Of a DNA stretch of 64,000 nucleotides, positions 11,789-24,650 are shown one piece after another. Numbering within the stretch: position 1 is the first letter of the stretch; each line of letters starts with the position of its first letter. The DNA is from Phlebiopsis flavidoalba. Lineage: Eukaryota; Basidiomycota; Agaricomycetes; Polyporales; Phanerochaetaceae. The stretch is taken from assembly GCA_035772785.1 (NCBI GenBank), contig JAOCPU010000036.1, forward strand, positions 248,001 through 312,000, written 5' to 3'. The notes beneath the pieces were generated by a model. That model saw nothing but the letters and a program-made list of their open reading frames with translations, did no database searches and was not told the DNA's origin. A program made the position numbers and the translations under genes.

Positions 11789-11830
11789 CTGCCTCTGGAA
11801 AATATTTTTCTTTCTGCCGTGCCCCTGTAG

Positions 11831-14800
11831 ATTGTGTGGCGAAACCAGTAATGCGTCCGTTGCAGCTTCTCGTGCAACCTCGCTCTGTGCATCATCAGTC
11901 ATCATGAGGATCGTTATCTTCCGGTTTACTCGAAACAAAGCTATTCACACAGGAAACAGACATTTTCCAGTACGGTAGGGCTACATTTGGAGTCTTACGT
12001 TTTTTTCATACGTCGCTAACGCCTCGCTGATACGTATAACCTTTGTTCATAGTCTTTTCGCTCGTCCTCTCCATCGGCGAATGCATACTCAGCTTCGTCC
12101 GCGCCTACTTGCCCTTTTACCGACACGTCTCTGAGTTCCAGAAACTGCCTATGTATCGGGCGAGATTCGTGCTTGCTCTCTGCAGCTTGAGCCTCGGTGG
12201 CACGGGCCCATACCGTCGTCGCTGCCTCGCCGCCACGATGCGTGAGGTCTTGTGTCGGCTGTTCGCCGTCGAAGAGCGCTGCTGTCTCTTCGAGCGTTCG
12301 ACCACGCGTATTTCGACGATGTATGTTACAACGAAAAAACAAGCTCGATGATGAGCCATCCGCAATATACGAGATACTATGAGATAAGTGCAATGAGCGA
12401 AGTTGAAAGGTGACCACTCGTCGTCTACATACCGTATTTCCACCCAATGGGCGTCAAGAGCCCCCATGGATTTACGAATTGGTTGAAGGCTAAGGTGAGG
12501 GACAAAAAACGACCAGGTTCTGGAAATGTTCCCGCGCGTCAACTGTTGGGAGGGCAGGTCCATCTTCACACGACTTACCATGACTGCAATAGCCCTTGGC
12601 TCGAATGGTGAAGGGAAGAATTTCACAATAAGCTATATGCGAATGATAGGATCATCGGGGTGTAGCTAGATCGTAGAAGAGATAGAATATAAAAAATGAA
12701 TGGAAGTGTCCGCTGTAAGATGAGACGAGGCATTATGCATTAAGTCTAGGTGTCGACATGTAATAACCGCAGCACGAACCTTTTGCTGCAGACTCATTAT
12801 GCAGTTCGGTTAAAGAGAGCAGTTGTGATTGTCCATAACGCAAAAACTAGAACTTCGTGAGACTTGATAAAAATGTGACTCGGCCAGAAGGGGCCACCAA
12901 AGAAAATCATGCCTACGTTTGGATTATGATGAATAGGTGTTTCGACGACCTAGTCGGTCTACTAGGAAACGCGCCCGCCCATAGCCTGCGATGAGGTTCC
13001 ATATTTGCAAACCGCCATTTGATGGCCGCTTTTGTTTTGGGTTGTACATCCCAACACGTCCTAAGAAGCACGCGATTAGTATCGCGAGTGTGCATGGTGA
13101 CACCACTAGGGTCAGCTAGGGTAAAACACCTCTAGGATGAGGATTAGAATGTAGTAATGGTAGACGAGACCGTTGCCACTGCACGGTGGCAGCCAATTAG
13201 AGTACACAGAAATCTCGGAGAATTTGTGAGACACTTACCGTATCCACTGCGAGAAAATCGCTTACGCGAGCGCGATGATTAATGCGCTCTGCTCTTGCGG
13301 TTGCCCCTGGCGTCGAGAACAGTGTAGACCAGCTGATCTCCTTGGCTGCTTGTTTCTCAGGATTTTCTCACTCCTTGAGTGCGTGCCTGATCTGAGGCCA
13401 TCGTCAAAGATTACAAGGGGGTCCCGTTCATCGTGACCTGGGACGCGTGGAAACGAGCCAAGATCCGAGCCACGGCCTTTGACTCCTGTAGAGCGAGTCG
13501 CATTGGTTAACGGGTCCCTTCTATAGATGGCGCGCATGCTACACAAACTTACCCTTCCTTTGGCTTACAAGAAAACCGTGGACTCCTCAGGAATAAACCT
13601 AATAGATTGGTCAACGAGCTGTTCCACCTAGGGACCACCGCGACACATACCAGACAAGTAGTATTTGTAGCAGCGGTGCCAGTGGCCTGGACGATTGTAG
13701 GTACTCGCCATGACCAGCTAGAACTCTCTGCACCATTGTATGCTCCAAAGACCGCCCATGCCGCTGTGGCAATTGCGTCAGGTGCTGACTTTATACCGAA
13801 AGGATCTCATGCAAGAACTCTATCCACGGACTATACTTCCCATGAAGGGGAAGGGGGAGAGCGAGGGTACAGCAAAAGGGGGAGGGGGAGGGAAAGGGAG
13901 AGAAGAAGGAGAAGGGGGCATTGTAATCAGGAGGGGGGGGGTGAAGGGGGGGAGAGAGGGGAGTGGGGAGAGGCCGTGTACCCACGTTCGCATCGTACGT
14001 GTCAAGTTTTGCCACGCTGAAGGCGTGTCCCCCATTGGTCGGTGGAGCAATAATCATAGTGACCTGATGACATACCATGTGTCGGGGGTGGTAGGCTAAC
14101 TCCGTAATGAGCTCAAGTGAGGAGCAGCGTTTAGATCCGAACGTAAAGCCCAAAACCAACTACACGACAAGGTGATTCTAGCTCTCCGTGCGATTTACAT
14201 TTGAGTGGATCGACAGCATACGCATGGTGATCCTCGAGCCCCTAGAGGGAATAAGGTCCTGAATGGTCATTTCGCAAGTGCCTGGTAATACAGCCCCTGC
14301 TAAACATAATGCACGAGCCGATGAAGAGTGTTGGTGCCGACGACCCAGATTTATACCGAAATGATAAGGAGTCAGCGGCAGCGCCTAGACGAAATTACGT
14401 TTGGTTTCTCGTTGTGACAACGTTGGGGTGAGGTAACTTACTATTGTATAGAACCGTAAATGTGACTGAAGTGGCGCTGCACTGATGGAGAACCCAGCGT
14501 CTTGCCATTTGGATCATGGCAAACTGCGGGCGTTCTCGTCGAGCATGCTGGAAGGATTTGAAGACCTGTGTTCATCGTCTGGTAAGGTTTCGAACGGTGT
14601 TTTACCGGAAATAAGGAATGCCCAAACTTATACCGTTGACGACCATAAGGAAGAATCGAGGCATCCATTAATCGTGTGCCGTTTGATATAAGAGGGTAGG
14701 AAAAGGTATATGAATTGAGTGAAGCCGTATGGGCCTGGTTGAAACTTAAAGTGAGCACACGTGCCGTTTTGCGAGGGAGGGTCAAGAGGTTTCAGGCGTT

Positions 14801-17474
14801 ACCTTGTCTCGGTTCTTCCACCCACGGCCCTGGGTGTGGATCTGAAGATCCACAGGATGGAGGTGAGCCATTTCTGGCACAGTCGGATGGGGAGAGCAAA
14901 GGCCAGTAGAGAGATCGGAGCAGAGACTTCACATGACCGCACTGGGTATCGAGACGGAGACGAAGCAATCAAAGCGTCAAGCAGCACGCGAACGTGCCAG
15001 TTCGCCCGGTGTTTAAGTATACTCATGTGCGGCAGGGTGTGAGAAACGTCATGCCACCGAGGTGTATTTGATCCGGACGGAGGGGGGAGTAATCTGGCTG
15101 TATATTTGCTGGAGGTCGAAAGAGTGGAGCTTGTGGGATGCTGGATGCCGATTGAGGCCTTGTGGTGCTAGATTCGACGAGACGCGGTAGCGCGAAGACG
15201 GTCACTCACTAGCGTAGACAGATTCACTAGTGTGTAAGGCTGTGAATCGAGGTCGTGTGGAGCTGTGGTAAGAAGGGTCGGTGGAGTTGCCGTGCAGTGG
15301 AGGGAATGTGTGTCTTCAAGACTCGACGGGTGGCGGCGATGTAATCCTCAGGATCCTCTTTGGATGTGTCAACGTCTGGTGAAATGCCTCCCCAACGAGT
15401 GCTATCATGGAGGTCGTCCGTACTGGACTTGAAGCTGCTTTATAGGTCACTTCACTACGGGTCTTTCAAGGAGTCATGATGCGCACGTTAGCGCGCGGAA
15501 ACCTGTGGTCGTGGTGTTGAGTGCTGAAGGTCCTTAACCTGGTACAAATTGTGAATTTGTGCCCCAGCCAAGTATATGGTCCGCCGTCGGGGGTGCGTGT
15601 TTTGGAGTCTGTTTACGGGGTTTTGTTGTTGACCGTTGCCCGCGGTGGAGCTCGGGCTTGACGCATCTTTGGACGGGTGTGCAAACTCCAGGAACGATCC
15701 TTCGCATAGAGGAGAACTCAAAAATCAGGCAGCTAAACACTTGAAGTCCGGCCGTGTTCTGGCTGGTAAAACCAGCTCTGTAAATTTGTTCAGTGACGGG
15801 TTCGAAACCCTTGTCCACCCATAGCCTGGTGGCTGGATTCGATATCCGTATAAATTCTGGCTCTCAAGAAGCAGGGCATAACAACCATGTGATCACTCAC
15901 ATAGAGAGTTGCGTCGTTTTCATCCGTTTTTTCTGACACTGTTTTCCACATAAGGCAACCGTTGGTAAACATATGCTAGATGGCGTGAGTCGTCGTTAAT
16001 GTCCGTAAGTTCACGGGCGTCCGAAGCCCTCAAGAGACTCCCGAGGGCCGCCAATGCCTGACATGCGAGTTGTCCTGTGGGGGCGCTCAATCGCGTGACC
16101 ATACCAGAGGATCTGATCGCAACTGTGGTTGCAGCTTTGAGGTGTCGTATTTCTGTAGATATTACTGTCTTTTGCGCCGAGAGAGAAAGAACATGCTACA
16201 TGTGTGAGGCGCTACAAAAACCGACCTCTCGACCCCCAAATCTTGTGACCGACTCGGTAAACTAGTATTCGGGCACGCACTGTGCTAGTAGATCGGCTCA
16301 GAAACATCAGAAACGTGTAGGCTTACAGACCCAAGGTACAAAGTTATCTGGTTTGTTTTTGGCTCCGTGCGTTTCAAAATTTGGGTTACCCTGGGACCGA
16401 ACAATTACCATATATGGTAGTTTGTTCCGACGTTGATCCGGCTGACAAATGGGATCGGTCAGAAAGTCCCGTGACCTGGTCATTCCAGCCGCCCAAACTT
16501 GGCTACCGTTGGGCACCCTGTGGGTTGTGAATTATCCCTGCATCGCGAGGGTTTTTTAAAAGGCGAGTTGAAGAGTCTGTGACTTCACTCATGAGTGGGC
16601 AGGTATGATGTTAATGGGTAGAACATAATAGTTCTGCAAATGAGTCAATAAATGATATATGAATATCGCGCGGAATTTTTTTTTTGGCTGGACCGACATA
16701 GACGCCCAAATAATAGGATTTTTCGATATTTTTGAAATTACGGACAGAACACCCCAGCTCTTTTCACGCCTAAAACGAAAGGATTAAGGCTCAAATGTCA
16801 AAACTGCGCCCCCCCACAGAAGGCGTCGAGTTTTGGCAATTCACACTGTAGCAACAATCGATGGGGCCTGGTAGGTACGCAGGTGTCGCCGACGGCGAGG
16901 ACAAGTTGCATGCCGAGAAACTAGGGGATGTATCCGATGAAATCTTGAGAGTTTTCGTAAGTGGGTCAGCACACGCTCCGTCATCGGAACAGGCCAGAAT
17001 ACTCAACTACGGGGGACAAGAAACCTCGGCCGCTTGGGGACTTGTAGGGTCAGTGGGCACTGACACAGTCCGGGTTCCAAGAAAGACCCGTCAGTGCAGA
17101 GCCCTATTTCTTCAAGTCTCATCACCTTGTGAGGCTACACACGCCCCACACTAGTCTGCGAAACCGGAGAGCGACCGCTCGGCAGGGATTCATTCAATCT
17201 CTTGGGCGTGCGAACGGACGCATCCATGCTCCTGCACGGACTGAATTCGCAACCCAACCGCAGAGTGAGTAAATTATGTTGTGCGTTAATGGATACTGAG
17301 TCTTTCGACAGTAATAAGATTCACACCGAGGCTTCTTCACCTATCGAAAATAATGTCTAGTGATAACTGCGTACAAGCACACCTAAGAGCGTCCCGAATA
17401 GTCACATTTGAGCTGACAGATAGACTGCGCGGAAAGCGACCGTTACTGGTCCTTGGTACACTGTTTGCAGAAGT
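11831..17474. other. Gene-poor stretch, no recognisable coding region
   Basis: About 5.6 kb with only short frames (the longest about 170 codons, minus strand near 12.1-12.6 kb), none matching a family I know. A minus-strand segment at about 13.27-13.55 kb (with VTMNGTPLVIFDDGL in one frame and intron-like edges) could be an exon but I cannot place it. A purine-only tract lies inside (separate entry). No tRNA or rRNA seen. Confidence 0.45.
13846..13976 (+). repeat. G-rich polypurine tract
   Basis: About 130 bp made almost entirely of G and A, with many runs of three to eight G. Low-complexity DNA able in principle to form G-quadruplex or triplex structures. The long frames over it on both strands (Gly/Arg/Glu-rich or Pro-rich) are composition artefacts. 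Confidence 0.8.
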
Positions 17475-18958
17475 CTATTCCGTGGGAAAGACCAAACATA
17501 CACCATCGTCGCCATGCACTGACAAGAACTCGGCCTTCCAAGCCTAACGAAGCGGGCGAGGGATGGACCGTGGTGACCTTTGTGCTACTTTGAGTAGAGT
17601 GCAAGAAGTTCCTAGCATCCCATGTCTTTAGCGTCTTGTCCATCAGCAGACGCAGAAACAAGTAGACTGGGATTTGGGCGCAGGAAGGCTCAAAAGTGTT
17701 GCCGTGATGGCATCCTAGGAATGACCAGGTAAGTCGCGGATGTCAAGGAATCATGGACGGATGTTTTCGCTAAACCTCATGCTCCAGCGTCGCGCGCAGA
17801 CGCATAGTGCCGAGATCCCAGATACATGCCTTTGCCATCAGTGGCGCCAAGTGACAACGGTACCGAACCACCTGTGCCACCTGGCCTGCTGTCCGGCCAG
17901 ATCCACGAAGACAATCGCCTCTACGCTGTCATCTTCTTTGTGGCCTCCGAGCGCGTGCTCAACGACGTCTCCCTTACTCAGACTGACGACGCGGACGCCA
18001 CGCTGATGCATAATACCGCCCACAAACAGCCTAACGTTGAAGCGGGATTTACGGCGACGGATGTTATTGAACCGAGGTCGAAAAACGGGCATCCTGAGGG
18101 GGTCAACTTGAAGACTGGAGTGGCTGAGCGGGGGATCCCAGAAGATAAAGTGTGCCGTCCTTCGTCTGCTGTGACTATCCGTTTTTCCGTCTGGTGTGAA
18201 GTCGCCGCATGTGACAGATGAGGTATGACCAGCGAGATACTTGCATAGTGTTTCAGACGGGACTGTGACACGATGTGATCAAGAATTTCGGCGGTTTGAA
18301 GGATTATGACTGACGCTGCCACAACCAACCGTTCCGTCATTACCACCGGCAAGTAGTACTGATCCCTTAGGATGCCATTTTATCCCTATAAATGTCATGC
18401 ATGGATTAGACGAGGGTTACGAGCTGATAAAGAAGGGGGGAAGACTTACTACAACCTCATCGGGCCCCCCTGTAGCTCGGTCAAGAACTCCCACGTCTTG
18501 TATTCGTCTTGACCGCCTCTACGTCTCCATACTCTGACCTTGCCGTCCATACCACCAGTTGCGACCAACTCTCCGTCATTGCTAACGCGGTACTGGTCAC
18601 ACTATCCGTGTGTCCAGTTAGCTTGACGATCTCTTCGCCGGTTGTATAGTCCCAGATATATTCCGAGGTCGTCCCCTCTCCACCAGAGGCGGCTATCGCG
18701 TAGACTGGATGTGCAGAGACAGTGAAGACTGATTTTTCGTGTGCCGGGAAGTGTTGTATGTGAGTTTATCCTCGTACACGATCTCGTTTCGCCTATCATT
18801 TCGTCGCCCTGTCCTGCCCTCCTCAGTCCGTCCATAGGCTGATCACCGTCATCGGCGGTCAACCTCGAGGTATGCATCCTCCTCGCCGAAAAATTGCTCT
18901 CGTCTTCCTCGAGCTCCTCGATGTTCGTCTCATCTTCGATTCGTTTTCTGCCAGCCAT
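17475..18958 (-). CDS. SQT1: WD40 protein Sqt1/AAMP (ribosome assembly)
   Basis: WD40 beta-propeller of the Sqt1/AAMP family; in yeast Sqt1 is the chaperone for ribosomal protein uL16 (Rpl10) in 60S assembly. The start MAGRKRIEDETNIEELEEDE is an acidic leader. Repeats then follow: HEKSVFTVSAHPVYAIAASG, GGEDDLGYIWDYTTGEEI, KLTGHTDSVTSTAFSNDGE, VATGGMDGKVRVWRR, TWEFLTELQGPDEV, TPVFKLTP, GSITSVAVNPASTL, VRVVSLSKGDVV, LGGHKEDDSVEAIVFV, DKTLKTWDARNF, and the last blade VLVSAGDDGVCLVFPTE before TAG. Introns split the gene and frame changes occur in most blades, for example near 18640, 18130 and 17500. The central blades around 18370-18440 are hard to read, so part of the propeller may be in poorly called sequence. 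Alternative: only another WD40 paralog, which I think unlikely. Confidence 0.9.
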
Positions 18959-21900
18959 TGTAGTGAGTATCTAAAGGGGGGTATGCGTGGGGTGATGTGC
19001 TCTTGCGGGGAAAGAGTCGAATCGGCTTTTGTAGTGTATTCACGAGATGAAGGGACCGAGATAGAGTCCAGAAGCGGCGGGGACGGATGCGTAACTGGCT
19101 GATCAGTGTAAAGCGGGTCCTTTTTTGCGCGAGAGCGCGACAGACAGGATTACAGGAAATTATTGATCTCAAGACAAGATTAGATTAGCTTGATCTCTTC
19201 GCCACGCGGTTATCGTGACGCAATTGCTGCATCATCAATCCTGCCATTGACTTGATCTTTCGCGAGCTCCTTCAAGAAGACTCTTCAAGACCAGTACTTG
19301 CATACCTTCATTTGCTTTCGTCAATGGACAGCGAGTGGCGTGATCACAGCCTTCCAACTTGAACGTAGTTCTATAGGACGATAGCTATCAGATTCTCAAA
19401 ACCGAGTGATGAGTATATAGTACGAGCGATTTCACTTGAGGGACGGTCCGGACTCTTTGGTGCGCCCCAATCATTTATTCACTCTACTCACTAACAGGAT
19501 ACTGACATCCGCTGGAGCTACTGCGGGATATAGTCCTCCGATAACTGGTAGCTCAAACGTTCAAACTAAGTGCGTGTTGGTTTCCCTTGAAGGTCCAGAG
19601 ACCCAAAGGTGTATCTTTATCCCCCGAGACCACGTAAAGGTCCGCACCAGGAACTGCTGTCGCCACCAGGCCGCGATGACAACGACACCCTGTCCTTCTC
19701 AGGGTGCTCACCTGTATCTTTTCCTGCATCTTGGGGCCAGGCCTGCTGCTTGTCTTGCCGTCGGGACGCTGGCATTGCCGGGCCGTGCGCCAACCAGGAG
19801 CCACCGTCTACCGCTGCCACTCCTCAAGCTCCTTATGCTGCGGCTATGAAAAACAAGGGGGCGTATCCCTCGAAGCGAGATGGTGTACACATGACAGAGG
19901 TGCAGGACAACCTGAGTATGCCATCATTACACGGATCCACGGATAGGTATACCACGGCCCGGCGAGAACGTCGGTCGCTACTGCCGGCAGTACGAGGTGT
20001 ATTCTCCGCAACCGCTGCGGGACCCAAGGACGTGTGCGAGCTACCGATGGCCGAAGCTCGCGCCCCCTCTATACATAAATGGATCCTGGTTATAACATAG
20101 AACAGTAACAATGATAGGCCAGATAGCCGGATCAGCTGCTGTCACCGATCTCCCGGATAACACGTTTTGTCGTAAGACAACGCAGGGCGAAGAGGTAAAT
20201 ATTTGATGGTCTGAACGACACCTCTATAGCGTGGAACCGGTGTCCCGCACGAGATGACTTAGGTGTGGTACCGACCCAGCGACCCCTGTAACGAACCATC
20301 GCGCGACGAGAACATCACCCCCAACCACCGTTCTCAAGGCCGCTGCGGGGCCAAGCCTAGACCGACCCGAGAGGGGTCGATCCGCTCAATGAAACGAAAC
20401 ACAAATTGGACCCGGGGATACAACGGTCGGCCAAAAGGTCAGGTGGTCAAACAGATGCCAACATCAACTGTCACCGCGCGCTGCTCGCCGAGTCCTGCTT
20501 TGCGCCCAGGCAACACAGAGAAAGGGTATACATGAAGGGCGCTAGCCCCAGAAACGTACTCTAGACTGTACGGGCGGCGCGGTAGACGGTGGGTTGGTGA
20601 TGTAGGCCGCGACGTAGAGTTGGCGACGGGGAGATGACGAGGGCGAGCACGAAGCAGGCGGCGGGGTGAGAGGTGAAGGAGGGATGAGTGGGGCGACTGG
20701 GTGAGGTCGGTGCTATATATGTCACACTGTTTGGTTCTGTCCTCCAGGCTTGTTTATTGCGACTCAACACGCCAGGTCACGGGTCACGTTTTCTCGACGC
20801 GACGCGTCTGCGCGTCTAAATCGACTTTTTTTTAAACGGGCACACAATCTAGCCCTGACGGACTTCCTTTGCAAGTTACTTCACGCCGGGGATGTGTCTT
20901 TTCATTGCAGATACGACCTGCTGCCGGAATCGACCTCGACGGCGGTGCGGGTCTTCGACAACATACAGGATCTCGAAGAGAACAAGGGTCGGTCACTTCC
21001 GCTATTTCGATCAAACTCCTGGCACTAGCAGACACCCGAAGCTACATCTTCTTGGGCTGTTACCGCATCACGCGCTGGACATCGAATTCGGATGAACTGG
21101 GAGCGAGAGTGTCGCAGTACGCGATCATATGGACATGGCTCTCCAGGAACCCGGTCGTAAGGGGCAGTGGTTCATGCTTCTCAGTCGGCCCCAGCTGCCT
21201 AGCCGAGCATCTTCTAGGCCGGAAAGCATTCTGACTGTATAATCTTGAAAAGGTGACTGACCATCCGGTGTTGTCTGGCGATCCAAAGCACAAATATGTC
21301 GCTCGTTTGCCTTGTCGATCTTGAACCAAGGTATTTGCTGCTCACACCTGGCACTGCACCGCACTGCTGCATATTCCGCGAATTAGCTGATAGCTTAGAG
21401 ACAACTCTTTTGTCTATCATATTGTCATTTGATAGCCACCGGATGGAAGGTGTTTTATGCTGACTTGGTGCCTCACCAGGTACTGCAGTACTTGGCAATC
21501 TTCAATTTCTTCACAGAGCCGCGGCGCCTTTACAGTCGGAACTCTCGTTGATGAATGCACTTTTCGTTCTTTCTCTTCTGTAAAAATGACATGTTATATA
21601 AGTAGTATAATTTATATCACAAGGGAATTCTTAGCAACGACGTCGATGAGGTCTGAGTGAGACCGTACCCACCATCCAATCTGGTTGAAGGGATCGGCGA
21701 CGTGCCGAAGCGCGCGGTCGCGTCTAAACATGCGTGTCCTCCGAGTCCGACTTGAAGTTTCCCGCCATCTCCGGTCTGACCTCACTTTCTCCCTCTTGAC
21801 ACTCACAGTGAGTTGCTTGTATTAGTTGAAGCAACTTCCGGGGGGGTGACTCAATACACATGTATCCTAAGATGAACATCTTCCGGAGTAGGCCATTGCT

Positions 21901-21997
21901 CACTCCGAGCAGTTAACCTCACACGGATGCCTCCAAGGACAGGGCCATCGGCGAAATGACCCAAATAACTAGCTAGAAGAACCCTTTGCCTCAAGTC
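18959..21997. other. Unassigned stretch upstream of Rmd1-like gene
   Basis: No family recognised. Two areas look somewhat protein-like: a plus-strand 163-codon frame at 19609-20100, rich in Pro/Ala/Arg, and a plus-strand patch at about 20.91-21.06 kb whose frames contain YDLLPESTSTAVRVFDNIQD and ISIKLLALADTRSYIFLGCY. Neither has a start, splice pattern or motif that lets me name it. The left edge must contain the promoter of the Sqt1 gene. Confidence 0.4.
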
Positions 21998-23304
21998 ATG
22001 CCCAGAGGAGACCAGACTAGAACACAAACCGAAAGCCTCCCAACGCCCCTCCGGCGCACCGCCTCTGCTTCGCTGCCCATTCGCCGCTCAAACCCGACGC
22101 CCACACGGAGCCGTATCCAGCCTGTGTTCACGGCTAACGTACCGCAGAGCGGTACGCTCTGGGACGAGCATCGCGCCACTGCTTCCTGGCAGCGAGCCTA
22201 GCGCTTGCATGATGCGTGGTGGGTACCGCAGTACGCTGCGGTGGGCAGGAGGGCGAGGTGTTTGTGTTCGCCGAACGGGAGCATTTGTCTGCTGGGGGCC
22301 TCGGTGAGGTCGCGGACAGAGGCGTTTTTGGGCGTGATGTGGCTGAAGAGGGGTAATGCGGAGGTTGCGCCGCTGCGTGAGCCCGAGACGGAAGATCTGA
22401 GTTTTGATAAACGGACGCCGTCCGAGTGAGTATGCATCTTACTCTTACCTGTCAATGGACGACTGAAGGCGTATAGAAAGACACGGCTGCAGGGAGATTT
22501 GATTATCCTCGGCCAAACACCACCACCAGAATCTGAGGACACCCTACCCGCAGGCCTCACTCCCGCCCTCGGAGCGCTGCCGCAAGCGACCCCTCCTGGC
22601 GCAGGTACGCCTACTATCACAGGCACTCGCCCGCATCGACCGCGCTCTCTGCACTCGAAGTCTCGCTCGACGTGGGTACTTGTCGTCGATGGCCGCGCTG
22701 CCCGACTCGCTCGTGCGCACAGGCCGCCCCGGCTCGTCCGCGTCGCGCTCGTGAAGAAGCTCGGCGAGCTGCTCAACTTTCCGCCAGGGCCCTTAATCTC
22801 AACCGCGAGACACTTCTACGGACAACGCCGGACCTCCATACTGGGCCGAGCCTGTCTATGTCTGGAGGGTGCGCCGTTTTCTCGCCTTTCCTCTCCGCTG
22901 ATTTCTAACCACTCTCAGGCTACTTTAACTCGCTGAGCAACGCGCTCGAGGTTAAAGCCCGCACGCGTTCCGTAAATGATAATAAATCCACCTACGCCGC
23001 GGAGGTTAATGCTGCCGTCCTCCTGCAGCGTGCACATGAACGACCTACTCACTCACTCACTCACAGGTTCAATCCGTGCTGCGTCAGCTGCTAACAGAAA
23101 CCTCCGGCCACCGGATGAGGAGCTGATCATCATCGCGCTCATCGCATCGTCGAATTGATTGTCATCGTACGTTACGTCGTGTCTCTCATTCATGTCCTAC
23201 TCCAGGGTCAACAAACGCTACACAACTATGGCTAATAGTGTCTCATTCGCGACGGTCTGAATGAAACTCTGGCAGATTGTTTTCGGGCCGGCCGAGGAGG
23301 GTGA
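21998..23304 (+). CDS. RMD1: Rmd1/Sif2-like DUF155 protein
   Basis: DUF155 (RMD1/YDR282C) family, proteins of mitochondria or endomembranes with one C-terminal membrane segment; function poorly known. Read across frame changes: GEVFVFAER with a following WGL-like block, EVAPLREPETEDLSF, intron, KTRLQGDLIILGQTP, then RIDRALSALEVSLDVGT, SMAALPDSLVRTGRPGSS, ALNLNRETLLRTTPD, GYFNSLSNALEVKARTRSVN, TYAAEVNA, intron with CTCACT repeats, SVLRQLLTETSGHRM, and the membrane segment ELIIIALIA..ELIVIV. A last short exon gives LIRDGLNETLADCF and stops at TGA. The start ATG and first 60 codons are uncertain. The last exon is also present, degraded, near 28.75 kb, showing that the duplication border falls within this gene. 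Confidence 0.82.
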
Positions 23305-24080
23305 GGCTTGCGCGAGAAGAAGCGGCGGACGCATTGAGTACCCCCCGCGCTATGAAAACGCTCTCTACGGCTAGTCATCTTTTCATGTCGATATGTACGC
23401 CTCTTCACCATACTTGCATACATCCCAACTCACATACCATAGACCTTGTAGCATATACTCACTGTACACCGTCCATAATACTCTATCGCATGCTCATTCG
23501 TAGGTCTCCTCCTAGCTTGGTCTCTCGTCGACACGGCCAATCAAAAGGGCACAGAAAAGAGCATATTTTTCCAGATGCAGGCTCTGATTATACGGTACCA
23601 AATCAGAGGCGCGGCGACATGTTCCAGCCATCTATCTGGGACCTTTAATATACACTGTTAAACTAAAATGTCCTACCAGTTACTCCTCCCAAACGAATAA
23701 GAACAATCTACAAAGCATCGAAACCGTTATTTACTTCATCATCCCGAAAAATGTTCGGGATGGCTCTTTAACTGGGTGTGGTGGTGTGTTTTTGGTTTCG
23801 GGGGGGGCGTTCGGCATAGAGGCGTGAGGCGACCCCGAGTTTCGACTGATGGGATAAGTCGAACGCCGTCCAATAAGATCCAAGATCCTGATCTAACACG
23901 GGAGTACGTCTCATCCGTATGTGGGGGTATTGGATGTGGGTTGATAGGGGGTGGACAGGGGACTGGTTTCGTGCAGAATCACAAGTGAGGCAGAAATGTC
24001 GAGCGAAGGATATGGGGAAGAATGAAGTAGAAGCGAAGAAGGGAGCATTGGTGGGAGAATCTTCATCGTGATGAAGAGTT

Positions 24081-24421
24081 GACGAGACTGAATTGCAGTC
24101 TCGTCGGCGAGGTGGGTGCTGAGGGGCTGATATGCAATTGTTGTGAGTGTGGTTGATTCTTCCAGGACAGAGCGGGAGTGGCCCTCCGTCGGAGGAAGTC
24201 AACGAGCTCTGAATTAATTGCAGTCTCGTCGGGTATGTGGTTTGGAGTGTGTGATGAGTGCGGGAAGATGATCCGCGATGGGAGTAGTACCCCTCCAATT
24301 CGAAGGGCGACGACACTGAATTGCGGTGTCGCCAAAGGGTATGGTATGTGGATGGATGGGTATATGCGTCAGACCCGTCGATGCGATGTGTGGAGGCGGG
24401 AAAGCCCTCGATCTACGAGGG
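24081..24421 (-). repeat. Spaced hairpin array, copy B
   Basis: Palindromes: GACGAGACTG/CAGTCTCGTC around AATTG at 24081-24105; CCTCCG/CGGAGG at 24183-24195; a degenerate member at 24201-24230 (right arm CAGTCTCGTC intact, left arm altered); GACACTG/CGGTGTC at 24312-24330, where the one changed base still allows a G-T pair; and CCCTCG/CGAGGG at 24405-24421. Order and spacing mirror copy A. Confidence 0.85.
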
Positions 24422-24650
24422 TGGGAGAGTGGTCTCGCGCGTATTAGATAGAGGATGTAATCGGGGTCGTGATGAAAGCCCCAGGCCCCGGTATTAAGAA
24501 TAGCGACTAGGTGTCGGTAAATAGGGATATATGGCAATAAATAGTTGAATGAGTCCCACGAGTCCCACGACCGAGCATCAGTGAACTATTAAGTACGATG
24601 AGCGATATTGCACAATGCTGAGTATACAAAATACTTACGAAAAAAATGTT

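Larger units (their letters stand above)
7995..11830 (+). mobile_element. Coiled-coil/hairpin element, copy A
   Basis: One of three copies in the window. By eye, similarity to copies B and C begins at the shared words GGCGTGGCGTGGGAA (left) and ends just after a hairpin followed by CTGGAAAATAT (right). Order inside: a 5' leader shared by all copies (GGGCTGGGCATGTTGGATTT and nearby), the coiled-coil gene, then about 1 kb of non-coding DNA with spaced hairpins. Flanking DNA on both sides is unlike that of B and C, so copy A sits at an independent site. No long terminal inverted or direct repeats are evident. Calling it mobile is inference from dispersed copies and sharp ends; it could instead be an old gene duplication. 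Confidence 0.6.

Noticed and set aside
13791..14159. Pro-rich minus-strand frame and Gly/Arg-rich plus-strand frames
   Set aside because: Produced by the polypurine tract; no conserved features.
15790..15860. GGTTCGAAACC and GGATTCGATATCC resembling tRNA T-loops
   Set aside because: No matching acceptor stem or D-arm at the right distance, and the T-stem has a mismatch; looks like chance.
22198..22776. 192-codon minus-strand frame
   Set aside because: Opposite strand of the Rmd1-like exons, whose DUF155 blocks are clearly on the plus strand.
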